Of a DNA stretch of 64,000 bases, positions 52,919 through 64,000 are shown piece after piece. The translations under genes and the position numbers were made by a program. A model generated the notes under the pieces. That model was not told the DNA's origin and ran no database searches. It saw only the letters and a program-made list of their open reading frames with translations. Location: contig NC_064758.1 of assembly GCF_011397635.1 (NCBI RefSeq), positions 19,446,013-19,510,012 on the forward strand, given 5' to 3'. Every line of letters starts with the position of its first letter. Within the stretch, counting starts at the first letter, position 1. Source of the stretch: Epinephelus fuscoguttatus (taxonomy: Eukaryota > Chordata > Actinopteri > Perciformes > Serranidae).

Positions 52919-53138
52919 GGCCGCACCCGAGGACACAAGCAGCATACTGTCATACAGTTAGAGACATCAGTGCTTCAACCGTGGATGCCAGTGCCTGGAA
53001 AAGATGTTATTGACTGTAACTACTAGATAGTACAACCACAGAAAACTGCAGTAATGTCACAAATGACTCATACTGAGTAATGCAGATGTAGGCTATAGTG
53101 TAATGTACAGATAGGTTACACGTGAGAGGAAAAACCTG

Positions 53139-53144
53139 AATAAA
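53139..53144 (+). promoter_or_regulatory. tnfrsf25: Poly(A) signal AATAAA of the TNF receptor
   Basis: A canonical AATAAA lies about 220 bp after the stop at 52918, giving a short 3' UTR. Confidence 0.6.
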
Positions 53145-53214
53145 GGAGCGGAGAAACCTAACAAACGCTGGCTACGGGGATATTTTGCTGGCATGGCTTT
53201 GGTATACTTGTCCC

Positions 53215-53870
53215 CTTAAGGCGCTGACACACCAAACTGGCATCAAAGTGATGACAAAGGCCAACTGTTGCCTCGCTTCACATCGCCTGTGTCTCGGCCA
53301 AAAAGTTGCAACTGAACACACTGCAAAGACTACAGCCAACGGCCAACTAGCACATTTGATCTGCGCCTGCGTGAAATAACTCTCCTTACCAACAGGTGGC
53401 TGTGGTCTATATTCATCATTCAAAAAGAGAAACTGAAATACCGACAGGACGGACGCAAGATGCTAACTAGCTAGTTAGCAGGAGAACAAAGGATTTTTAA
53501 CAATAACAACTATGAACAGTTTCTTCTAAAGAGCTAAGTGGTTATTAACATAGCCCTACCTAATATAACAAGTTTGTTTTGATCTCAGGACCTCTTAACT
53601 TTAGTCATTTGTTTACTTTCCTCACTTCCATTTCTGTACTTGTGCACTGAACTGAACTGCTCCGCTGGCTCTGAATTGGCTGAAAAAAAGTGACAAGAGC
53701 CAATGAGAGCTGTGGGTCACACTGCAAATAACTAGGGTGACAGACTATCACCGAATACCAATCACCAAATGTGTCATTACAGGGCACTGTAGAGATCCTG
53801 ATTGGCCTAACTACAATTGGGATATTTCCTCTTTTCCTACTTCCTTTAATGCGCTCCAGATGAGTGTATA
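53215..53870. repeat. Probable DNA-transposon-derived repeat
   Basis: The opening TTAAGGCGCTGACACACCAA is a repeat end common in fish genomes. The right boundary is not resolved, and no coding capacity is seen. Confidence 0.4.
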
Positions 53871-54024
53871 ATGTTTGAGCTTGTTGAGCTTTATTTTACC
53901 TCTGACATGTGTAATGTGGAATGTATTGTACATATAGAAAATAATGGATTTGTTGCAGTGCAGTCAGCAGAACTGGAGAAATGGCTCCCTCTAATGCATG
54001 TGACAACAACAGTAGCATTTGTTA

Positions 54025-54290
54025 AAATGGTAAATGGACTGTATTTTTGTAGTGCCTTTCTACCTTACCTGACAAAGCGCTTTGCAGTACACCTCTCATT
54101 CAGACACTGATGGTGGAAGAGCTGCCATAAAAGGTGCTGGCCATTTGGGCTTCAGTGTCTTGCTCAAGGACACTTTGACATGTGGACAAGAGAAGCCAGA
54201 GATCAAACTGCCAACCTTGTTATTAAAGGACAACATGCTCTACCTCCTGAGCCACAATCCCCCATGTAAAGAACATCAGTTTGCAGAACT
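54025..54290 (+). repeat. Dispersed fish repeat (GTAAATGGACTGTATTT family)
   Basis: GGTAAATGGACTGTATTTTT, CAAAGCGCTTTGCAGTACAC, CACTGATGGTGG and TTGCTCAAGGACACTTTGAC appear in the order typical of this abundant fish repeat. Confidence 0.65.
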
Positions 54291-54299
54291 CTAGTAATT

Positions 54300-55950
54300 G
54301 AGGGGGAGATTTTTTTTAAGAATTAAGGGAAATCCCCCTCCATGAGCTGTACTGTCACATCGCTTAACCTCCAGATTCTCATGTGCCGCCTTTTAAAGGC
54401 CAACAGTTGAGGGCTGTGGTTTTACAGCAGAATGCTGAAATTTAAATGTGCGTTGATCCATTATTGTGTAGGTGTGATCAGGGAGCCGTGAAAAGGAAGA
54501 AAAACTTCCTTATTTGAATCCTAAAGAGGAAGATAGTTTTATACCTCAAGAAACTGGTGCTTGTTTTGTTCTTTTTTTTTTTTTTGCATTTAACTAGTCA
54601 AAGTACAGACTCTTCATCAGTTTGATAATTTAAACTGTGTGAACATGTTAGTGTGCAACTGTGATGTTTGAGCTGCATGTCTGACATCACCTTCATCTCC
54701 TTTTGAGAATGAAAGTCTGGTGTTACAACTCAGCCACTCATTCTTCCTGTGCACCCTCGTGAGGGAAGAAAACCGAAATCCCCAAAGGACGTCAGATTTT
54801 CAGTTTCCTGCAAGTAAATGGTGTCAAGGTACAGTTGGCTGGGTTTTTCCTCGCCACACATATTCCATCCAAGCAGATGGTTTCCCGTTGTGGGGTTGGG
54901 GTATCTCAATTTGAGAGTTTTTGTGTGTCAATTCAGTTCCTGACAGTAAAGGACTTGGACTTTCCGGTAAATGGAGTTCATTAATAATTGTTAAACATGA
55001 ATCTAGGTCTGTGGTTTGTGGTGCTGGGCCTTGAGATGTGTGTGTGTATGTATATATTTATAATTATTTTTCATTTGTGACATTTTGTATATTTTAATAC
55101 AAAGTTCAATGAATGGATTATTATGCTGACACTGCCAGGGGTAGGAACACAAATGTCTTCCTTTAGTGTCGTTACACAGAATGCCCTCAATAAAAGTTGT
55201 GGCCACAAGGTGGGAGTGTTGCCTGAGTGTTTGAACAGCGGCAGCTGGTGTGCACTTCTGAGCACAGGATCCCATACAAAGATGATGTAGGCAGGGTGCT
55301 TCAGTGGCTTTTATTCTTGGGGTGGATTAGACCAGTCTCATGAATTGCAAATTCTGCTTCAGCACAAAGAACAGCTGTCCTACATTGTCCATATTGCTTG
55401 GACAGAAAAAACATAGATAGAATGCAAAGAGACTTTTTTTTTTTTTTAATTTTTCATATTGTAAAATATGTTCGTCGAGCATCTGAAATTCTGACAGCAG
55501 GGTTAAATAAACACAGGTGTTTTTTTGCTTTGTAAAAACACACAAACTGCCAAGTAGCTGTATCTTCGGATGAGAGAGGTCATTTTAGAACACAGAAATC
55601 AGTGTTTAATATTATATGTGCTGCGTCTAATCTATTTATATGGGCCACTCCATTATGCTAAATTCATTTAACATATAGAGGACAGCCACAATAATACAAT
55701 GCTGAGTGTTTTTCAAGCATATTAATCGATATAGCCCCCAAATAATAGCATACATGCAATTTGTGTAAATAGGACATTTAGTTGGAACATTTTTACTTTA
55801 TGTCTCTTCGTAAAAACCTCTACCACGAGGTATTTAAACCACCTTTTCTCACTTTCACAGCTTCTCTCGCTTTCGGTATTCCTAGAAACACCAACTGTCT
55901 ACTTCTGTTCCAGTTAAACGTAAAGGAACAGATCATATCGCCGACTTTGA
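54300..55950. other. Intergenic stretch without recognised features
   Basis: AT-rich DNA between the TNF receptor and the TTC34-like gene. It has homopolymer T runs near 54571 and 55434 and no frame that resembles a known protein. Confidence 0.4.
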
Positions 55951-55959
55951 AGCAGATAA

Positions 55960-56334
55960 AAAAACAAAGAGCGCTGCCTCACTCCCGGCATTGTGGTCTA
56001 CTCATAAGCACGAGCGTTAGTGGTTTCCAATGGCAACCGGACCTGTGCTCTCAAGAAGAACCGCTCGCGCATCAAGACGGGACAACAGAGGAGAGCCCGG
56101 TGGATTTTACCGTGCTATGAAGCTGGTTTCGGTGGGTTTGTGTGTCTTGTTGCTGTCTCTGTGTCTTTCCGCCTGTTGGAGACTTTTAACAAACTTGGCT
56201 GCGGCTTTTGTTGTGTGAGCGGACACACCGTGTTGCCCTGGAAACTCTGAGCACGCTATTGAATTACAAAAATGGGGCCCAGGTTTTCTATTCTCGGGAC
56301 CTTCAGTAACACAAAATGAAGTGACACCGTATCG
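55960..56334 (+). promoter_or_regulatory. ttc34: Promoter and probable non-coding first exon of the TTC34-like gene
   Basis: A relatively CpG-rich stretch ends in a strong donor (CG|gtgagt at 56334/56335). It would join to the acceptor at 58564, 25 bp before the start codon. Two RFX X-box-like sites fall here: GTTTCC-AAT-GGCAAC at 56023-56037 and GTTGCC-CT-GGAAAC at 56232-56245. The transcription start is not defined. Confidence 0.45.
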
Positions 56335-56844
56335 GTGAGTTGTTTTCTAATTTAAAAAGTCACATTTTTAGTTAGTTTTGTTCAGGGTTTGCTGGGTCTG
56401 CAACAACAGCCACAGGAGCAGGTAGATTAAGCACGGGCCAGAGAAGGCAACAAACCCCCTCCACACAGGAGGGTAATAAGTTTACATTATCCAAAAAAAG
56501 TTAACACATTTAAAGTAGGCGTTTATTTTATTAAATTTAACCACAGTTTTTTTTCACTTATGTCATTATTTGTCACTGACATAGTGGTGCACTACATGTT
56601 TTGCTTTAGCATAATGTCTTGAAAGTCCCAGTGGGATTTATGGTGGATATAGCCTATTGGCAGACATGAAATATGATATTAATAACACTCACACTCATCC
56701 CCCACTGTTTATGTAAATGAACTGATTCAGCCTGTGAGTGTACAAAACAATGTTAAATGTTACCTGAGAGACACAAACTGGATCTTGGTTAATGTTACCT
56801 AACTTACAGTATATATGCATACACCTGGGAAGATAAAAGGACAG

Positions 56845-57480
56845 TTAAAGGTCCAGTGTGTGCAATTTAGGGGTATCCATTAGCAGAAATAGAATATCCT
56901 CCTGTGACCCTGTGTCCTTATAAGAGGACATCATATTTTGGGTTTATTTGACCTTATACTTCATTCTACTTAACATAGACCTGTTGTCCTCATTCGTGGA
57001 CACTTTTTTGTGCCATCTAGTGGTAGTAAGAGCGCAATACACTAATCCATGAAAAAACAACATGGCAGCCATCTTTGTCAAGTCAGTCTGCAGCTGATCC
57101 TGACACAAAAGGTCCAAACACCTGATCTCATTTTATGGTTGAAACTTGTTTATTTAGGATTAATAATGTTTGTGCTTTGATATGGCAACAAATTTGACCA
57201 ATTTTAGCCACAGTAACAAGCTAAGACGCTGTTAGTCAGAAAGTACTTGTTTGAAGACATTGGGACTTTATTGTTGCCCCATTCGAGGACTTTGGGACTT
57301 AATTATCATTGACAGTGTTTAGTTTTTTTACTTATCGGGTCCTATTGATCCCAAACAGCTAGGAGAAATTAAAAATGCATACCAAACAAAGGTTCAGGTC
57401 TCAAGAGGATAAAGAATATTAACAACTATGTTTTCATTAGTTTATGATCACCTGAAACAAAAAATCTAGTGTTTGTTCCC
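56845..57480. mobile_element. Third member of the TTAAAGGTCCAGTGTGT element family
   Basis: The left end TTAAAGGTCCAGTGTGTGCA matches the elements at 11259 and 19283. TTTATGATCACCTGAAAC near 57451 matches the inverse of an internal block of the copy at 19283. The right terminus was not found. Confidence 0.5.
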
Positions 57481-58034
57481 TTGAATGACACGTTTATATC
57501 TAGGTCTATATCTGTGACCCTTAAACTGTGTCTCCAGCAAATTCCAGGTACATCTGAGGTCTCCGTCTAGAAGAGTGCAGTCCTAGGAACAGCTAAGATG
57601 CTATGCAGAACTCTCAAACTCCCAAGCCTCTGGTAGAGGATCCGAGTCCTTATTTTGCAATGCTGGTGCAAAGCAGGTTTAGAGTTTCAAACATGTTTGG
57701 CCGAAAGTAGATTAATTAAGTCTTTTAGCTGATAAATAACCATAATGCTGTTGCTAAACAGAGAGCTGCATCAGTATCATACTTTCAGTAAAAAGATGTC
57801 ACAAAAAGCCAGTTCCACAATGAGTCAAATATCAACAGTATAAATAATATTGAACCAGATAATAACAAAAATAATGATGGCTGAATTCCATTTTGCTGCT
57901 TCAGTTTCAGAGCTCTGATTATGTTCATCCTGTCACACTGTCATGGCTCACTGGCACACTTAAATAACGCAGAGCCATTGTTCAGTTCCCATTGAGGGAC
58001 GTTTCATTACAGTATGAGTGCTGATAATTCTGGA

Positions 58035-58459
58035 GCCAGTTGTAAAAAAACACCTTAAGTTAAGGATTTCCTTAAAGTCCTAGTTAAGGTTTCAAAATAA
58101 CATTGGTTGCATGAAACACCCGTAAGTCTCTTCCGTAAAGTTTTCTTAAAGTGTTCACTTAAGTATTTATGGTTTTCCCCTTGTCTTGGTCTTATATTTA
58201 AGGAATCCCTAGACCATTGCTCAAACAACCTTAGCATTCAAGAGAAGGTAAAAAAAACAGCAACCAAAAAAAAAAAAAAAAAAAAACATGCGTGGGTCCA
58301 AGCAAACAAACACTATAAAATCTCTTTCAGTGCAGTAAATGAGTAGTTTTTTCTTAACTAAGGGATTCTGTGCAACTGTGTAAGTCCCTCAGCTAAGGAG
58401 AAATTAAACCTTAAGTGTCATATTTAAGAAGAAAGCTAAAGGAGTTTTGTGCAACTGGC
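58035..58459. mobile_element. MITE-like element directly upstream of the TTC34 start exon
   Basis: The left end GCCAGTTGTAAAAAAACACC and right end (reverse complement GGCCAGTTGCACAAAACTCC) form terminal inverted repeats. Internal CTTAAG-rich blocks are also arranged in inverse order. It contains an A run near 58268. It ends 105 bp before the acceptor of the coding exon. Confidence 0.65.
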
Positions 58460-58589
58460 CCCTGCTCTTTAAAATAGTAATGTGAAAGTTGAAAAATAAC
58501 TTTTATCCTCATTTCCTGTTTTTTAACCATCAGGTGACATCAATGTTGTCATCACTGTGAACAGGTGAAGAGAGAGGTCCTGCTGCCTG

Positions 58590-61500
58590 ATGATGACTGC
58601 TCTGGTCCGACCTGGAGTTAATGTTTCAGGGCTATGTGAGGATGGAGACAAGCTCCTTGAGGCTGGAGAGTTGGGGAGGGCTACCTCTCTGTACATGTCT
58701 GCCTTCAGGACCCACGCCGCCTCCACCATGTCCCACATGCGGAAACTGAACTCAGGCCTGGATGGGGTGATTGATACTTTAGAAAGCTGGCTCGACAGTC
58801 ATGGGGAGGACCAGCCCACTGAGGGTCTCAATAAAGGCCTTGCAGCTGTGTTTCTGTCCACACTCTGCCCCAACAATCTGTCAGCCACCATTTTCAAGAT
58901 GGAGTCTCTCCTTCAGAGTGGCGGGCAGGGCTGCGAGGAGATTTTTGCTCGTTGCACTGCTCTGCTTGATGGGATGCGAAACCCTCACCCACAAGGTGCG
59001 ACTCGCATGGTGTTGGAGATAACTCGTGCCCTGGCCTGCTTGTTCACAGAGCCTCACAGCATCAAGGGACTGAAGCTTTACCTCAAAACCTACCAGAGTA
59101 ACAAATCTGAAACTGTCTCACTGGTGAAAAGCAGACAAGCTCAGCACCTTCCCAAAATAGTGAAAGCCTTTACAGACCAAGTGCTGCACATACATCCCTC
59201 TTTAATATTTGACAGTGAGTGTGTGGTGGCAACGAAAGAGAATGATAAACTAAATGTAGAGACGACTTCTACAACTATTGAGTTTTTGTTGGCTATCTCA
59301 CCCTGTAATAAAGAAGTGCAGGAGCTCCAAGCAGCATATTTGTTTTTGACAGGCAGGTTTGGGGACAGTGCAGAGGTGTACTCTGCTCTATTGCATCATG
59401 ATTATTCTCAGAAAATGTCAGAGAGTAGTGCAGAGAAGTCATTTCAAGACTCTGCTGAGAGGACAGCTAGACTCTTAACTAGTCGAGCAGCTGCCTGCTT
59501 GTCAGCCGGTGGACGGACTGCGGAGGCGTGCAGGGATCTGGGGGAGGCATTTGAGATCCACCCTGCCACTGCCCGAATTTATTTTCAAAAGCTATTCACA
59601 GATTATGGTACAGGGGTGGCTGCTCGCAACCATCTCCGTCAGCAGGCAGAGAGAGGCCTGTCTGGTTACAGAGAAAGGGTCCTCATCCGTCCAGACCTGA
59701 GGTCCACTGAAGGAGTCGAGCTCCTGGACCCTGTGATCACACAGTTACGGACTCTGTGCCATTTAGAGGCAGACGGGGGAGGCAGAGAGCTGCGGGTACG
59801 ACTTGCCGACTCTCTTCTCCTCAGAGGGGAACACAAAGAGGCCCTCTCTATCTGTAGCCAGCTAGCTGCCGCCCAAGGTCAGCAGAGCTATCAAAACACA
59901 GTGCAGGTGCTTCGTGGATATGCACGGCTTTTCTCAGATGACCGTAAGGGGGCGTTAGAAGACTTTCAGGCTGTGATTGAACACAATGCTCCTCACCCGT
60001 CCAGCTGTGTGCGGGCGCTCTGTGGCAGGGGGCTCCTGCGCATGATGGGAGGCTTAAACTACCTCACAGCTCTAGACTATGTGACAGCCAGTAGGCTTCA
60101 TCCTCAGGAAACAGCACTGACTGTTCGCTGCTTGGTGCCATGGAACTACCGGGGTCTGCTGTTTACTGTTTTACTGGAGCAGGGACGAGTCATGCTGGAG
60201 GGGAGTGGAGAGCATGAATCCAAGTCCAGGTCCAGTGGAGGCTCCCAGCAGGCCCAGCAGAGGGATCAGCCACAGGCTCCATCAAAGAGAGACAACCACA
60301 GATCAGGGTATGATGTTTGTCTCACATATAGTTTACTCAAAGGCCTTTTTTAGAAGATATTTTCACGTCATAGTAAAAGCACAGGTGTAAATTATAAAAT
60401 GAATGAAGGCTGAATTGCGTTTAGCTGCTTCAGTCTTAGAGACCTGTCTGTAATTAGTAACGCCTGTGCTTCTCCAGCTATGACATGTCAAAATGTCTGC
60501 TGTGAAAAAGGCCTATGACAAGTGACTTGTCCAAAATCAGAAGTTAACTATGCATCTTTTTTGAAATAATTAATTCTGTGGTTAAAGTTAATCTGAATAA
60601 AACTACAATTCCCAGTTTATGATCTTTGTTCTATTGAAAGTCTCCACTCATGTTCTCTCTCAATGAAATGCTTTTTCTTGCTGTTGCACTTGCTCTTTGC
60701 ATTAGGACTCCAGCAGGTGTCCAGTCTCTAGCTGTGCTCCTGATGGATCTCCAGCCCGGTGCTGATGGGTCTCAGATCCTAGCAGCAGATGCCTTGTACC
60801 AGCTTGGCCGGGTGGAGGAGGCCTACCGGCTTCTACTTTCCATCGGGCCCACCAGTCCTCGGGCTCCCATCCTGGCTCGTCTCGCACTGCTGCAGCTGCA
60901 CAGAGGCTTTCTGTATGACACAAATCAGGTATGTAAATTTGGATGTTGGGTCCCAAAGTGAGGTGCAGGGGAACCACTGAATCACAATCCCAACTGCAAT
61001 TTTCGCACAGATAACACCCATTTAAGAGTTCTCTGTAACAATATCTTGAATCTTCCATTCTTTTTCTACAGTTTTATGAAAACAGAAAGGCCTATTTCAT
61101 ACTCAGTCAGTCAAATTGCTCTCTCTGGACACTTCAGTCTTTCTACATTTCAAGAAATAAGAAACCACAGGGACTCACTTACACCCCCTCTAATTACATG
61201 TCTTAATTGTATAATGATAATCATGCATTTTATTTACAGGCGCCTTTCAAAGCACTCAAGGACACCTTACAAGACACAGTTAAAAAACAAGCAGCCATGT
61301 ATCCATAGATCATAAAGTAAAAAAATCCATAATATACAATAAAAGGTAATAAAACGACTAGACAAAAATCATAATTAAAAATATTAGGTATAAAATCAAT
61401 TATTCTTAAGTGACACAGTAACAAGTTGGTGATGTATCAGGACCTGTACAACTATTCCTGTGAAAGAGATAAAGTTTTTATATCTGTCCATTTTCTCTGC

Positions 61501-64000
61501 AGCTGCTGAAAAAGCTCATTCAGTGTGGTGACACGAGCTGCTTGCGCCCCCTGTTGGCAGTGGCACAACAGAAGGATCGAGCCCTGCTCCAGGCTCACTG
61601 CCACTCTGCTGCAAAACGCATCCTGGAGTGCTCGCGAGAGGAGAGCAGCGTCAGGGAGGCTGTGGCATACCTCTCCATCGCTATCATGGCCTCTGGTGAT
61701 TAGAGCCTGATTGATGAGATATTTGTGTAGTTTGTTATTGGTCTGATTCTGATTGTTGACTTAATAAATTGTGAGTAATACTTTAATCTAGATAGGATTA
61801 GAGGGATGAAGAGAGAGGCTGGCACAAAACAGGGGCTTTGTTTCTGTGTTTGGCTTCAGTTCAGCAGAGCTACATAACTCTCACATCACTGAACACAAAG
61901 ACGGCAGATTGATTCAGTATAATTTAACTAGAAGACAGCCAATGTGAGCAGAATCAATTTCAACACATATCAGCTCAGTAAAATTGAAAATAATAATGCT
62001 GTGAATATTGTGAAACTAATCAAGTAACTGTATTTTACCAGGTGGTGAGGCAGCAGAGTCTCTGCTGGAGAGAGCGAGGTGTTACGCCCTGCTGGGCCAA
62101 CGAAAGACAGCCATCTTTGATTTCAGTGCCATTTTGAAGGAGCACCCAAAACACGTCCAAGCTCTCTGCGGAAGAGGCTTTACCTATCTCATGCTGAACC
62201 AACAAAAGGTATTATTGAGTTGAAACACTCCATCTGTCAACAGCAAGGAAAAGGAAGGCAAAAGATTTATCATTTCATCAATTCATACTTAACAATAGAA
62301 ATAATTTAGGCTAATAGAGTGATCTGGAATGAGTCCTAAAACCTGGAAATGAGTTAACATTTTAGCACTGCCAGTTCAGTGTCAAAGTCAATGGGTTTTT
62401 TTTTGACTGTTTTTGAATAGATGCCTGAAATAAGGTCTGTGGTTAACACAAGCTTAAGAGCCTTTCACATTTTGTGCTATGACATAAAATACGACAGTAA
62501 ATTCCTCACTCATTAAATTTGAAGCTTTTATGTATCTTTTAAAAGGTGGTTGCTTACAAGTGGCTAAATGAGTCTACAGAACATCATCACCCTGAACACG
62601 GCTTCACAACATTATTGTGGTACGGATGTTAAGTCATGCAACCCTGGTGTAGTTTGTTCATAGCTTAACGTTAGTTTTTTTACTCCTGATGATTGAATTT
62701 AGGCCTTAAAAATCATAAAAGTGATGTTCATTTGTGAAGATTATCTTGTAAGTATCACAAGGTTTTGTTTGCCACAAAACTTATTTTCTGCAATAATCCA
62801 AAATCCAGTAGAAAAATCTTGTAGGCGTTTTGACAAGGGAACCAGGGCGGCCTACAAAAAAACACACACACTATCCCTGGAACACTCTAAAGAGTCTACA
62901 GTAGTGTTTCACAAATGGTGTTATGTGTACCCCTAGGGATATTTTGATGTACTGCAGAGGGTACGTGAGGTTTTTTTAATGGTAATTTAAAAAAATATCT
63001 GTTATGCATAGTTCCCAAAATATTAATATCACTAAGTGCAAGTGCAAGTGATCAAAAACATGTAGTTCAATGGAACTACAGAGCCAGCTTAGTGTTATTG
63101 CAAGATGACAAACGATTGATTTGAAATGTCAGTGTTCTTCATTTACAAGGTTGTTGTTAAGTAAATCAAACACTTATGGCGCAGTGCTGTATTGTACCTC
63201 TTTATAAATGCTTTTTTTCTACCATTTTTTTGCGCTGGTCAGGAGGTATTCAGCTCAAAAAGCATTATTGGAAAAAATTTGAGAACCACTGATCTAGAGA
63301 ATCTCAGAGGATGCTGTTTTCTTTTACCAACATATTTAAATTTTTGCTGCTAAGAGAGATGTATTTTTATGTAAGAGTGTCTAATGCAGCTGTAGACGAT
63401 ATATATGTTCATTTTAAATATAAAATTCTGCCTTGTCCCTCAGGAATGCACTCATGATATCCTGGCAGCACTCCAGATAAACACTGACATAGTCACCAAA
63501 GACATCCTGTCACTCAAGGAAAAGGCACGGAAGCTTGTCTGCGATTGGCTGCATCAGTTCTGTCGGACCAATCTGTCAGACATCCTGCTCGCTAATGCCG
63601 TCCCCTGCCATGAGGAGCAGCTCAGAGAGGCTTTTATAATTGGTGGAGCTCTGATGAGGACTGACTGCAGAGACCCCAGATGGCATCTCCTCTATGTGGA
63701 CATACTCTTAGCCAAAGGTGAGGTGGGAACTTTGCCAAACTTTGCTGATTTATTTCCCAGTGGGATCCTTGATGTCACTTGAAATGATCTGGTTAGGAGA
63801 TTACGGCATAGGCTGTGTGGTGTTTCCACATTGATTAAAAAAAAACAAAAAAAAACAGTGAACCTGGTGCTCCTTGTTTACAGTAATCCTTACTCCTGCT
63901 GTTATGGTCCATCTGCTCCAGGTGAAGTTAAGGCAGCAAGCGCTCATCTGTGCCAGGTGTTTGGCCAGGAGCCAAGAGACACAGTGGCTCAGGCCAGGGT
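58590..64000 (+). CDS. ttc34: TTC34-like tetratricopeptide protein (3' end outside window)
   Basis: Six exons in the window: 58590-60307 (572 codons plus two bases), 60706-60928, 61503-61695, 62042-62208, 63444-63717, and 63922 to the right edge. All phases join, giving about 884 codons. The N-terminus (MMTALVRPGVNVSGLCEDGD, then KLLEAGELGRATSLYMSAFR) is a TPR-type helix pair. TPR-like helices recur (LLLRGEHKEALSICSQLAA, DALYQLGRVEEAYRLLLSIG, LLGQRKTAIFDFSAILKEHP). The very long first coding exon and overall layout fit TTC34, a large TPR protein without established biochemical activity. TPR arrays normally act as protein-interaction scaffolds. The ATG is 25 bp after a splice acceptor; a second ATG follows at once (58593). 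No catalytic motif is seen. The C-terminus is missing because the window ends mid-exon. Confidence 0.82.

Overview
This window is vertebrate nuclear DNA, most likely from a ray-finned (probably percomorph) fish. It has multi-exon genes with GT-AG introns of 80 bp to 6 kb, spliced products that match vertebrate families, and introns full of short inverted-repeat elements, CR1/L2-like LINE tails and a Tc1-like transposase relic. Taxon assignment is inference; no rRNA, tRNA, CRISPR or prokaryotic operon structure was seen.

Layout. (1) 367-13332, + strand: 26 exons of a long coiled-coil protein, best matched to CCDC30; its 5' end lies outside the window. (2) 13.4-18.7 kb: no coding sequence seen; it includes the probable 3' UTR of the next, convergent gene. 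(3) 18753-25874, - strand: the complete eight-exon CDS of a ZNF362-type C2H2 zinc-finger regulator. Its upstream intron (26.4-28.7 kb) holds a degenerate tandem array with hairpins, and a CpG-richer promoter-like stretch lies at 29.0-29.9 kb. (4) 30-35 kb: transposon territory (a large inverted repeat, LINE pieces, a Tc1-like relic, a minisatellite). (5) 35175-52918, + strand: a complete ten-exon death-domain TNF receptor, best matched to TNFRSF25/DR3. Its introns carry many transposable-element copies. (6) 53-56 kb: repeats, then the 5' region of the last gene. (7) 58590 to the window end, + strand: TTC34-like tetratricopeptide protein, cut by the right edge.

Exon borders were read by eye from splice consensus and checked by reading-phase continuity. 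The coding lengths of the coiled-coil, zinc-finger and TNF-receptor models each sum to a multiple of three with no internal stop. The four genes share no obvious pathway, but from memory their human counterparts all lie on 1p, so the window probably reports conserved synteny rather than a functional cluster.

I found no convincing new biological system. The observations most worth checking are a duplicate near 49.5 kb that looks spliced, two RFX X-box-like sites upstream of the TTC34-like gene, a phase-symmetric cassette exon in the ZNF362-like gene, and a 266-bp-arm inverted repeat at 30.4-31.0 kb.
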